Notes under the pieces: model-generated | Told to the model about the DNA's origin: nothing | The model's database searches: none | The model's input: the letters and a program-made list of their open reading frames with translations, nothing else | Part shown: piece after piece, positions 30,705 to 37,958 of the stretch | How positions within the stretch are numbered: the first letter of the stretch is position 1 | How the letters are laid out: each line of letters starts with the position of its first letter | Translations under genes and position numbers: made by a program | Assembly (NCBI RefSeq): GCF_000964085.1 | Contig: NZ_JZRB01000003.1 | Coordinates: 185,574-249,573 of the forward strand | Length of the DNA stretch: 64,000 nucleotides | Direction: 5' to 3' | Source: Luteibacter yeojuensis | Lineage (GTDB): Bacteria; Pseudomonadota; Gammaproteobacteria; Xanthomonadales; Rhodanobacteraceae

Positions 30705-31970
30705 ATGGAAAACGTTTCCATCCTGCATCGCGCCCCGAAAGCTCCCCGCCTGCCTGGTTTCGTCCAGCGCCGGGTGGATCGATTTCACCAAGAACGCGTT
30801 GCCGTCGACTGGGGTGGTCGTCACATTTTGCGCGGCAGCAAACCCGGCCCGCGCGCGCTGATGCTGCAGAGCAATGATTACCTGGCCATCGCGGGGCATC
30901 CGGCCATCGTCGAAGCGCAACGTGAAGCACTCGCCAAGGGTGGCCTGGGCATGATGATGTCGGCGCTGTTCCAGCAGGATGCCGATGAACCCCTGCACCG
31001 CGCGGAGGCCGAGCTGGCACGTGCCGTCGGCAGCGAAGACGGCATCCTCGCCCAATCCGGCTTCGCCGCGAACGTGGGGCTGCTGCAGTCCATTGCCGGC
31101 GAGCGGGTGCCCGTGTACGTGGACATGCTGGCCCACGCCTCGTTATGGGAGGGGATTCGCAGTGCCGGCGCGAACGCGGTATCGATCCTGCACAACGACA
31201 TGCAGCACCTCGAAAAGCAGGTGCTGCGCAACGGGCCAGGCGTGATCGTGGTCGACAGCGTGTACAGCACGAACGGCAGCCTGGCGCCCTTGCGCGCGAT
31301 CGCGGACCTCGCGGCGGCCCAGGGCTGCGTGCTCGTCGTGGATGAATCCCACTCGTTGGGTACGCACGGCGCGCGCGGCGAGGGCCTCGTCGCGAGCCTG
31401 GGCCTGAATGACCGCGTGCACTTCATCACCGCCAGCCTCGCCAAGGCCTATTGCTCGCGGGCGGGCTTTATCGCGTGCACCTCGTATTTCAAGGACTATT
31501 TCGGCTGCGAGGCACTGCCCGCCATCTTCAGTTCGTCGCTGCTGCCGCACGAACTGGCTGGGCTATCCGCCTCGCACCGGGTGATCCAGACCGAGGGCTG
31601 GCGGCGCCAGCGGCTGCGCGACGTGACCCGCCACGTGCGCCTCGAACTGACCGCCATGGGCTACCCCATCGGCGATGGCACCGAACAGATCATCGCGTTC
31701 GAAGCTGGCCAGGAGATCCTGACCGGGCGCGTGCGCGACATCATGGAGCAGCACGGGGTATTCGGCTCAGTGTTCAGCGCGCCCGCCACGACGGTGAACC
31801 GCTCCCTGCTGCGGTTGACCCTGAACGCCGGCATGGATGACGCGGCGGTGGAGCACCTGCTCGATGCGTGCCGCAAAGCACGCGATGCGCTGGACCTGCC
31901 GGCATGGAGCGCCACGCGCCGCCAGCGGCGAGACGAAGCCCGCGCCGCCACCACGGCTGACGTGGCCTGA
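30705..31970 (+). CDS. lqsA: LqsA/CqsA-like alpha-hydroxyketone autoinducer synthase
   Basis: This PLP-dependent alpha-oxoamine-synthase relative should condense an acyl-CoA with an amino substrate to make the precursor of a diffusible hydroxyketone signal such as CAI-1 or LAI-1. The 421-residue protein shows MLQSNDYLAIAGHP, VYVDMLAHASLWEGI and the PLP aspartate/histidine in VVDESHSLGTHGARGEGL (D213, H216). The Schiff-base lysine K247 is in FITASLAKAYCSRAGF. The SLAKAYCSRAGF pattern and the MDMLAH-type region distinguish CqsA/LqsA from Kbl, BioF and HemA. A 28-residue polar tail extends beyond the usual length. Its ribosome site lies in a potentially closed leader. Confidence 0.9.
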   Translation: MENVSILHRAPKAPRLPGFVQRRVDRFHQERVAVDWGGRHILRGSKPGPRALMLQSNDYLAIAGHPAIVEAQREALAKGGLGMMMSALFQQDADEPLHRAEAELARAVGSEDGILAQSGFAANVGLLQSIAGERVPVYVDMLAHASLWEGIRSAGANAVSILHNDMQHLEKQVLRNGPGVIVVDSVYSTNGSLAPLRAIADLAAAQGCVLVVDESHSLGTHGARGEGLVASLGLNDRVHFITASLAKAYCSRAGFIACTSYFKDYFGCEALPAIFSSSLLPHELAGLSASHRVIQTEGWRRQRLRDVTRHVRLELTAMGYPIGDGTEQIIAFEAGQEILTGRVRDIMEQHGVFGSVFSAPATTVNRSLLRLTLNAGMDDAAVEHLLDACRKARDALDLPAWSATRRQRRDEARAATTADVA

Positions 31971-31997
31971 CCCCGCGCGGTGCGCGTCCGTTGCGGC

Positions 31998-32303
31998 TCA
32001 GCGCAGCGTGACGCGCCCGCGCACGATGTCCCAGAACATGACCCAGTCGCCCATCAGGCTGTACAGGGGGTGCTTAAAGGTAGCGGGCCGGTTCTTCTCG
32101 AACACGTAGTGGCCTACCCACGCGAAGCCATACCCCGCCACGGGCGCCAGCCAAAGCCACGCCCATCGCCCCGTGCCCAGCGCCAGCGCGATGGCCACGA
32201 GCACCAGCAGGCTACCGGCGAAGTGCAGCCGGCGGCAACGCACGTCCGCGTGTTCGCCGAGATAGAACGGATAGAAGTCACGAAACGTGGCAAAGGTGGC
32301 CAT
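31998..32303 (-). CDS. Mpo1-like/DUF962 membrane protein
   Basis: The 101-residue protein has FYPFYLGEHADVRCRRLHFAG at its start, two or three hydrophobic segments, and the C-terminal motif FAWVGHYVFEKNRPATFKHPLYSL. These features define the YGL010w/Mpo1 family. The yeast member is an iron-dependent dioxygenase that shortens 2-hydroxy fatty acids by alpha-oxidation, using conserved histidines of the kind visible here. A role in bacterial fatty-acid metabolism is inference. It lies 13 nt downstream of the pirin gene and converges on the autoinducer synthase gene. Confidence 0.85.
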   Translation of the reverse strand: MATFATFRDFYPFYLGEHADVRCRRLHFAGSLLVLVAIALALGTGRWAWLWLAPVAGYGFAWVGHYVFEKNRPATFKHPLYSLMGDWVMFWDIVRGRVTLR

Positions 32304-32316
32304 GGACGGCTCCGCA

Positions 32317-33192
32317 TCAGTACGTGGGCAGGGGAATCCTCTCATGCTCGTCGCCCGGCACCACGGGGAAGCGGGCCGCCTGCGCGGCCCAGTCCGCTTT
32401 CGCCGCCTCGATCAGTTCTTTTGAACTGGCAACGAAGTTCCACCACAAGTGGCGCTCGCCATCCAGCGGCGCGCCGCCAAACAGCATCACCAGTGCGTCG
32501 TCCGTCGCTTCCAGCACCGGTGGCTCGCCGTCGTGCGCCACGGCCATGTCGAGCGCGTCGAGCGCCAGGCCGCCGAAGCGGGCGCTGCCCTCCACGACAT
32601 AGGCACCCCACTCCGCATGCTGGGCGGGCATGGGTACGCGGGCGCCGCGGCGCAGGCGTGCCTCCACGAAGAACATGGGCGCGAACACGCGCACGGGGGA
32701 TTCAACGCCAAACGCATCGCCCGCGATGACCACGAGCTCGCCATCATCCAGCTGCACCTTCGGCAGCGCCGCCGCTGGGTGGTGGTGGAATTCCGGCTCG
32801 GCCTGCTCGTGCGACTTCGGCAGCGCGACCCAGACCTGGATACCGTGCAGGTTCTGGCCTCTGTGGCGCTCGCCTGGCGGCGTGCGCTCGGAATGCACGA
32901 TGCCGCGGCCGGCGGTCATCCAGTTCACGTCGCCAGGGTGGATGTCGACGAGGCTGCCCAGGCTATCGCGGTGGCGGATGGCGCCGTCGAACAGCCACGT
33001 GACCGTGGCAAGGCCGATGTGCGGATGCGGCCGCACGTCGATGCCGCGGTCCTCGCCGAAGGTCGCCGGGCCCATCTGGTCGAAGAACACGAAGGGGCCG
33101 ACGTGGCGCGCCTTGAGGTGCGGCAGCATGCGGCGGACGACGAAGCCGTCGCCAAGGTCGCGTTGCTTGCCATCGATGAGGTCGGCGGTCAT
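32317..33192 (-). CDS. Pirin family protein
   Basis: Pirins are iron-binding bicupins; several have quercetin 2,3-dioxygenase activity and others act as regulators. The 291-residue protein shows the metal motif RPHPHIGLATVTWLFDG and, about 45 residues later, GRGIVHSE, supplying the histidines and glutamate of the N-terminal cupin. The C-terminal domain has FGGAPLDGERHLWWNFVASS, a typical pirin C signature. The ATG at 33192 follows GGAG. The Mpo1-like gene follows 13 nt later, so both are probably co-transcribed. Confidence 0.93.
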   Translation of the reverse strand: MTADLIDGKQRDLGDGFVVRRMLPHLKARHVGPFVFFDQMGPATFGEDRGIDVRPHPHIGLATVTWLFDGAIRHRDSLGSLVDIHPGDVNWMTAGRGIVHSERTPPGERHRGQNLHGIQVWVALPKSHEQAEPEFHHHPAAALPKVQLDDGELVVIAGDAFGVESPVRVFAPMFFVEARLRRGARVPMPAQHAEWGAYVVEGSARFGGLALDALDMAVAHDGEPPVLEATDDALVMLFGGAPLDGERHLWWNFVASSKELIEAAKADWAAQAARFPVVPGDEHERIPLPTY

Positions 33193-33266
33193 GGGAGCAC
33201 TCCGTGGGGCATGCCGGGCAGCGTAGCGCATGTGGCGCGCACCGCCTTGCATCTTCCGTCATGCCG

Positions 33267-34121
33267 TCACGGCATCCAGGCGGCGATGCGCTCCGCGATG
33301 CGCGCGGGCATCTTCATCCACCCGAAATGATCGGCTTTTGCGCCGGCCAGGTCGTCCGGGCCGATGACGCCGACGGTACGCGGCGCGGCCGGCATCTTGT
33401 CGAGCAGGTACGCCAGCGACGCCTCGGGCCCGAGCCAGTCGTCGCGAAGCCGCAGCGCCAGCACGGGCCGCGCCTGCCGCCGCAAGGCGGCCTCGAAATC
33501 CACGGGCATGCCGCGTGCGGCGTAGCGCCCCGTGCGGCCGCTGCGCGACCAGTCGGCGATGACCCCACGCGCTTCGTTGCCACCGAAACCGATGCGGCGC
33601 CCGGGCAACCGCCCGACCAGGTTAGCCAGGGTGGGCGCGGCGATATAAGCGAGGCCAACCCAGGGATGGAAACGGCGCCAATACGGCGCGCCGCTCGCCA
33701 CGAGCACCAGGCCTGCAAGGGGCACCGGCGTGATCGTGGCCAGCAGGCTGCCGAGCTGGCCGCCCAGGCTGTGGCCGCCCACGTACAGCGGCGCACCCGG
33801 GCACGCATGGGCGAGGGCATCGAGGCTATGTGGCAGGTCATCTGCCAGCAGCGCGCGGTAGCCCCAGTTATTGCCCCGCCCGGCACGCTGGTCACTCGAC
33901 CCGTGGCCACGCCACTCGTGCACGCCCACGGCGATGCCAAGGGCTGCCAGTGACTGGGCGAGCGGCTCGTAGTGCCGCGCGGCGACGCCAAGGGCCGGCA
34001 CCCAGAGCAGCGTGGCCCGCGGCGCGCCGGCAGGGAGGAACAGCAGCAGGTCGGCCTGCGCGCCATCGGCCATCCGCAGGGACACCGCCCTGCGCGCCGC
34101 CTGGGGGGACGCTTCGCTCAT
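33267..34121 (-). CDS. Alpha/beta hydrolase of the serine aminopeptidase/lysophospholipase type
   Basis: The 284-residue cytoplasmic protein has VPALGVAARHYEPLAQSLA, then EWRGHGSSDQR. The nucleophile elbow is GGHSLGGQLG, and a C-terminal aspartate-histidine pair (VIGPDDLAGAKADHFGWMK) lies near the C-terminus. The WRGHG motif is common in monoglyceride lipase-like and Hydrolase_4 proteins. The substrate is unknown. The ATG at 34121 gives MSEASPQAARRAVSLRMADG; an upstream in-frame ATG runs through the csp terminator and was rejected. Confidence 0.82.
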   Translation of the reverse strand: MSEASPQAARRAVSLRMADGAQADLLLFLPAGAPRATLLWVPALGVAARHYEPLAQSLAALGIAVGVHEWRGHGSSDQRAGRGNNWGYRALLADDLPHSLDALAHACPGAPLYVGGHSLGGQLGSLLATITPVPLAGLVLVASGAPYWRRFHPWVGLAYIAAPTLANLVGRLPGRRIGFGGNEARGVIADWSRSGRTGRYAARGMPVDFEAALRRQARPVLALRLRDDWLGPEASLAYLLDKMPAAPRTVGVIGPDDLAGAKADHFGWMKMPARIAERIAAWMP

Positions 34122-34148
34122 GCGTTTTCCGGATCCCGGATATGAGAA

Positions 34149-34180
34149 GGCTCCTCCGGCGACAGGGGGCCGGAGGAGCC
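34149..34180 (-). terminator. Intrinsic terminator of the first csp gene
   Basis: A 12-bp perfect stem (34149-34160 with 34169-34180, GGCTCCTCCGGC) has an 8-nt loop. On the minus strand it is followed by TTCTCAT. It lies 43 nt beyond the csp stop codon. Confidence 0.75.
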
Positions 34181-34223
34181 AAGGTTCTTGCAAGGGCGGC
34201 CGGCGCTGCCAGCCGCGAAGGCG

Positions 34224-34427
34224 TCAGAGCGCCTTGACGTTATCGGCCTGCGGGCCCTTCTGGCCCTGGGTCACTTCGTACTCGACCTTCTGGCCTTCCT
34301 GCAGCGACTTGAAGCCGTTGCCCTGGATGGAACGGAAATGCACGAACACGTCGGGACCACCACCGTCCTGGGTGATGAAACCAAAGCCCTTCGCATCGTT
34401 GAACCACTTCACCGTACCTGTTGCCAT
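34224..34427 (-). CDS. Cold-shock protein, CspA family
   Basis: The 67-residue OB-fold protein binds single-stranded RNA and DNA and melts secondary structure. It begins [20 protein letters not shown], with RNP1 KGFGFI and RNP2 VFVHF intact. [21 protein letters not shown] closes the barrel. The start was placed at the ATG at 34427, giving the standard length. A second csp gene lies about 370 nt upstream on the same strand, and the two leaders are related. Confidence 0.96.
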   Translation of the reverse strand: MATGTVKWFNDAKGFGFITQDGGGPDVFVHFRSIQGNGFKSLQEGQKVEYEVTQGQKGPQADNVKAL

Positions 34428-34581
34428 CACACACACCTCTAGACCAACACTCGAATAACCCGGCTCGGGAGCCGGCGACTTACTGGGCATGCAGGACCGG
34501 GTGAGGCGATGGAGCGTGATCGTAGAACGCGCGACATCGGGTCACTCGCGTGACCGCGCAGACACAGTGCGTTCGATCATA
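34428..34581 (-). promoter_or_regulatory. Promoter and conserved leader of the first csp gene
   Basis: A -10 element TATGAT lies at 34576-34581 (minus strand), predicting a leader of about 140 nt, similar to the 159-nt cspA leader of E. coli. The leader shares with that of the second csp gene the blocks GACCCGATG, CAGTAAG, a hairpin and GGTTATTC. Here the hairpin is CCGGCT-loop-AGCCGG at 34460-34475. A temperature-dependent role is inferred. Confidence 0.65.
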
Positions 34582-34746
34582 ACCACATTCGTCGCCGATT
34601 CTGTAGGGGAAACCCTACACGGGACGATTTTTTGACGTCCATCACGCGTGCAGACGTGAAGAAAACGCGAAAACGGCCGTTTTCCTAGGAATTCAGCGCT
34701 GTTTCGTTACCCGTTACAGAAAAATCGCATGAGAACGGGGCAAAGA
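34582..34746. other. Non-coding spacer upstream of the first csp leader
   Basis: No gene is visible here. The spacer is AT-richer than the surroundings. A 7-bp hairpin TGTAGGG-GAAA-CCCTACA lies at 34602-34619, just upstream of the first csp promoter, and may be a regulator site. The rest (34620-34746) holds AT-rich upstream sequence. Confidence 0.5.
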
Positions 34747-34772
34747 AAAAGCCCGGCTTGCGCCGGGCTTTT
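34747..34772 (-). terminator. Intrinsic terminator of the second csp gene
   Basis: An 11-bp stem (34747-34757 with 34762-34772, AAAAGCCCGGC) has loop TTGC and is followed on the minus strand by TTTTTCTTTG. It lies 24 nt past the stop codon. Confidence 0.88.
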
Positions 34773-34796
34773 CAGACAAACCGGTTGCCCGAAGGA

Positions 34797-35006
34797 TCAG
34801 ACCTTCGTGACTTCCTCGGCCTGCAGGCCCTTCTGGCCGTTCACGACCTTGAAGGAGACCTTCTCGCCTTCGGCGAGCGACTTGAAGCCGTTGCCACCGA
34901 TAGCGCGGAAGTGGACGAAGACGTCCGGGCCGTTCTCGCGCGAGATGAAGCCAAAGCCCTTGGCGTCGTTGAACCACTTGACGGTGCCGATTTCACGATC
35001 CGACAT
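34797..35006 (-). CDS. Cold-shock protein, CspA family (second copy)
   Basis: The 69-residue product begins [20 protein letters not shown] and has RNP1 KGFGFIS and RNP2 VFVHF. It is a paralogue of the downstream csp gene, with an extra acidic N-terminal MSDREI. GGAG lies 8 nt before the ATG at 35006; an ATG three codons upstream is less likely. Separate terminators show that the two csp genes are transcribed independently. Confidence 0.95.
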   Translation of the reverse strand: MSDREIGTVKWFNDAKGFGFISRENGPDVFVHFRAIGGNGFKSLAEGEKVSFKVVNGQKGLQAEEVTKV

Positions 35007-35178
35007 ATGTAACACTCCGAACGAATATAACTAATTGAATAACCAGCAACTTTCGATAAGTTGCCGCTTACTGGTGTGCAAGGAAACGCGAGGAGCGAAG
35101 CGATGTGGCAGATCCGTGATCAGCGGCATCGGGTCAACGGAACTCTATGACCCCGGCAAACACAGCGGGCGGATCATA
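35007..35178 (-). promoter_or_regulatory. Promoter and conserved leader of the second csp gene
   Basis: A TATGAT -10 lies at 35173-35178 (minus strand), giving a leader of about 160 nt. It shares sequence blocks with the leader of the other csp gene. The hairpin here is GCAACTT-TCGAT-AAGTTGC (35046-35064), in the same position as the CCGGCT/AGCCGG hairpin of the other copy but with different bases. Confidence 0.65.
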
Positions 35179-35345
35179 CCTGTCCTCGTCAAAAATAGCG
35201 ATGCATGGGATTTACCCGGGTTTCGCGTTCGTGCTAACGCAATAACGTCACGTTCACCCGCGTTCGGGCAAATCGTTGTTCGCGTCGCACCCCCCGGTGC
35301 GATTTGGCCTACCATCGTTCCATGATCCGCAAAGGGGGACCGACC
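35179..35345. other. Intergenic region between the csp promoter and the lipoprotein gene
   Basis: This stretch is divergent upstream DNA for the second csp gene and the lipoprotein gene. A 7-bp hairpin TCGCACC-CCCC-GGTGCGA occurs at 35285-35302, about 44 nt before the lipoprotein start. No protein-coding frame with a ribosome site is visible. Confidence 0.5.
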
Positions 35346-35822
35346 ATGAAGAAAATGCTCACCAACCGCCTCATTCCGCTGGCTTTCTGTGCCATCGCGC
35401 TTGCCGCCTGCTCGGACAACAAGCCCAAGCCCACCACCACCCAGACGGTCACCGCCACGCCGTCTAGCAGTTCGTCGTCGAAGACGGCGACCACGACGGT
35501 GACCGGCGTCCCGGCGAAGAAGGCCGCCACGGGCACGACGACGGCCAGCAAGGCCGGCCCGCTGCCGGATAGCACGGGCATCGCCGCCTGCGATGAATAC
35601 CTGGCCAGTTACAAGAGCTGCCACCTGGCCGCGGGGGTTTTCGCGCGCGACCAGATCGAGACGCGCTACGAGATGATGCGCACCAGCCTGCTCAAGCAGT
35701 CGCAGGATCCGGATATGCGCGACCAGCTGCAGAACCGCTGCACGTCGCTCGCCAGCCAGCTGAAGGATGCGCTGCACGGCAAATCGTGCGCGGACACGCC
35801 GGCGCCGGCCTCCACGCGCTGA
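35346..35822 (+). CDS. Small lipoprotein of unknown function
   Basis: The 158-residue product has a lipoprotein signal (LIPLAFCAIALAAC) with the lipobox LAAC, so it should be lipidated at Cys22. About 45 residues of Thr/Ser/Ala/Lys-rich linker follow (TTTQTVTATPSSSSSS), then a compact helical domain with four cysteines (ACDEYL, KSCHLA, NRCTSL, KSCADT) that may form two disulfides. I do not recognise a family. The stop codon is immediately followed by the end of the convergent glycosylase gene. Confidence 0.8.
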   Translation: MKKMLTNRLIPLAFCAIALAACSDNKPKPTTTQTVTATPSSSSSSKTATTTVTGVPAKKAATGTTTASKAGPLPDSTGIAACDEYLASYKSCHLAAGVFARDQIETRYEMMRTSLLKQSQDPDMRDQLQNRCTSLASQLKDALHGKSCADTPAPASTR

Positions 35823-37091
35823 TCAGCGCTGGCAGGCACGCTTGAGTTGTGCGGCCAGCCCCTTTGGCTGGCCGCTTTCCACGGTGACCCGCGGCGTGCC
35901 ATGCCACGCCGCGCACTCGATAATCGCCGTGGCGATGCCATCGACCAACGCAGGCGATGGCTGCACGCCCTCCTCCAGCCACACACCCAGCACCTGGAAC
36001 AGGCCGCTGCTTCGATGGGCTTTCGCGTCCAGGCGGCCGACAAGCCGGCCACGATGCAGGATCGGGAGCACGTAGTAGCCGTAACAGCGTTTCGCTGCCG
36101 GCGTGTAGCACTCGATGGTGTATTCAAACCCGAACAGGCCGATGGCACGGGCGCGGTCCCACACCACGGGATCGAAGGGCGACAGCAACGTGGTGCGCGT
36201 GGCGCGCAGCGTGTTTGATGTGGCTTGTTCGAGCAGCGCCGCATGCGACGCTTGCACGTAGGCCGCCTCGTCCCACCCTTCCACGGCCACGCGCCGCAGC
36301 ACGCCACGGGCTACCAGTGGCGCGAGCTCCTCGTCCGTGACGCGCGGCTTCAGCCGGTAGTAGTCGGCAAGCCAACGCGCACGCGCCACGCCCAGCGCTT
36401 CGACACTGCGCACGATGAAGTACTCGCGCACCGCCGCTTCATCCATCACGCCCGCCGGCAAGGGCTCGGGCCATCGCGCCGTGACGCGGTCAGCGAGGTC
36501 ATAGACGCGCTGGAAGCGGTCACGGCGCAGCACCATGAGCTCGCCTAGCGCGAACCATGCTTCGAGCCATTTCTTTTCCGGCTTCCAGCCCCACCAGCCC
36601 TTGCTGCCCGGTGCATCGCGTTCGAAATCCGCCGCGCGCAACGGGCCTTCGCGGCGGATGCGCGCGAGGAGCGCGTCCATGTCGGTGCGCGCCTCGGCGT
36701 GCGTGCGCTCGGCCATCCTGTGCGCCCAGTGCCCCGCGCGGCCCAGGCGGTAGTCGCGGTGGTAGTGGTACTCAGCCGAGGGCACGAACGAGGCCTCGTG
36801 GGCCCACGCTTCAGCGAGCCGCCCCTCGGCTAGTGCCTCGTCGAGCCAGGCCTCGCGGTAGCTGCCCAGGCGCGAGAAGAGCACCATGTACGGGCTGCGC
36901 GCCACCACGTTGATGGTGTCGATCTGCAACATGCCCATGCGCGCGATGGCGGCGGTGACGTCGGGCTTGCGTGCCTTGCGGGTGCCGCGCCGGAGCAGCC
37001 CTTGCGCGGCAAGGTGTAGCAGCTGCGCCGCGCGGTGCGAGAGCTGCACCACGGCCGTTGTGCAGGGCTCGTCGGATACGCGTGACGCCAC
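35823..37091 (-). CDS. YcaQ/AlkX-like winged-helix DNA glycosylase
   Basis: The 422-residue protein belongs to the HTH_42 superfamily, which unhooks interstrand crosslinks and removes bulky alkylated bases. The catalytic motif of this branch is Q-x-D, seen as Q56-I-D58 in MLQIDTINVVARSPYMVLFSRLG. Three winged-helix modules and a C-terminal beta-barrel end in VLPILHRGRLVGRLDAKAHR. The Q-x-D form matches E. coli AlkX (YcaQ) rather than the Q-x-Q form of AlkZ. It could protect DNA against alkylating antibiotics from neighbours, but no biosynthesis genes are adjacent. The exact start is uncertain; the ATG at 37091 gives normal length. Confidence 0.87.
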   Translation of the reverse strand: MASRVSDEPCTTAVVQLSHRAAQLLHLAAQGLLRRGTRKARKPDVTAAIARMGMLQIDTINVVARSPYMVLFSRLGSYREAWLDEALAEGRLAEAWAHEASFVPSAEYHYHRDYRLGRAGHWAHRMAERTHAEARTDMDALLARIRREGPLRAADFERDAPGSKGWWGWKPEKKWLEAWFALGELMVLRRDRFQRVYDLADRVTARWPEPLPAGVMDEAAVREYFIVRSVEALGVARARWLADYYRLKPRVTDEELAPLVARGVLRRVAVEGWDEAAYVQASHAALLEQATSNTLRATRTTLLSPFDPVVWDRARAIGLFGFEYTIECYTPAAKRCYGYYVLPILHRGRLVGRLDAKAHRSSGLFQVLGVWLEEGVQPSPALVDGIATAIIECAAWHGTPRVTVESGQPKGLAAQLKRACQR

Positions 37092-37206
37092 GGTATAAGC
37101 CTTCTCGCAGTTGGGCCACCATTAAATCGCCCCTTGCTAGCGTCGGCAATGAGGTCGCCGGGCGCACGCCCGCGATGCCCTTCCACGCTAACGAAGGAGG
37201 CTTTCG

Positions 37207-37821
37207 ATGAAGATGCAAGTACGCGCCGTAGCCCTCGGCGCATCGCTGCTGCTGGCAGGCACGGCGTTCGCCCAGACCGCCCCCGCCGACCAGACACCAC
37301 CGCCTCCGCCGCCGTCGGGCCAGGCGCTGCCGCCGGCGCCCGCACAGCCGCTGCCGCCTCCGCCGGCCAGCGAAGCCACGCCGCCCCCGCCGCCCGCGGA
37401 CATTCCCGCCGGCGCGCCCGCGCAGGGCCAGGCCGGCAAGCCCATGCAGGGTCAGCCGACGCCGCCCCCCGCCGCGAGCGACGCACCGCCGCCGCCCCCG
37501 CCGCCGGGCGATGCACCGCCCCCGCCGCCGGGTGCCCCGGCCCCGGGTGATACGGGCGCGGCGGGCATGACGAGTGGCACGACGATGCCCTCGCCGCAGG
37601 GCCAGGTGCAGGTGAACAGCGGCCCGGCCGCGCCCAAGCCCGCTGGCCCGGCCCCGGATTGGGCCACGCTATCGGGTGGCAAGGCGTCCATTACGCCGGA
37701 GCAGGCCTCGGCCTACCCGCTGCTGGCGAACGACTTCCAGTACGCCGACAGCAACCGCGATGGCCGCATCAGCAAGGCCGAGTACACCAAGTGGGTAGCC
37801 CACTCGGGCGCTGGCAAGTAA
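37207..37821 (+). CDS. Secreted proline-rich protein with a C-terminal EF-hand
   Basis: The 204-residue product has a signal peptide (AVALGASLLLAGTAFA) followed by about 125 residues that are extremely rich in proline and alanine, with several PPPPP blocks. The C-terminal domain has one canonical calcium loop, DSNRDGRISKAEY (D-x-N-x-D-G-x-I-x3-E). EF-hand proteins with one visible hand often dimerise or have a second degenerate hand (here perhaps around ITPEQASAYPLL). GAAGGAGG gives a strong ribosome site. The proline segment may span periplasm or cell wall. Function unknown. Confidence 0.8.
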   Translation: MKMQVRAVALGASLLLAGTAFAQTAPADQTPPPPPPSGQALPPAPAQPLPPPPASEATPPPPPADIPAGAPAQGQAGKPMQGQPTPPPAASDAPPPPPPPGDAPPPPPGAPAPGDTGAAGMTSGTTMPSPQGQVQVNSGPAAPKPAGPAPDWATLSGGKASITPEQASAYPLLANDFQYADSNRDGRISKAEYTKWVAHSGAGK

Positions 37822-37849
37822 GCGCCAGCGGATTGCCGGCCTAAGAGGT

Positions 37850-37876
37850 ACGGGGAGCAGCCACGCTGCTCCCCGT
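37850..37876 (+). terminator. Terminator of the EF-hand gene
   Basis: A 12-bp stem ACGGGGAGCAGC/GCTGCTCCCCGT (37850-37861 with 37865-37876) has a CAC loop, and TTT follows at 37881-37883. It lies 28 nt beyond the stop codon and upstream of pldA. Confidence 0.75.
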
Positions 37877-37958
37877 GCCGTTTGCACATTTTTCACACAT
37901 TCCCGGCAGATAAACTCCCCGCTCGCCGCAACGGCACGAATGCAGGGAGAACCACCGA

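Noticed and set aside
30530..30877. A 115-codon frame through the synthase leader
   Set aside because: It runs out of frame into the synthase gene, has no ribosome site, and its composition looks non-coding.
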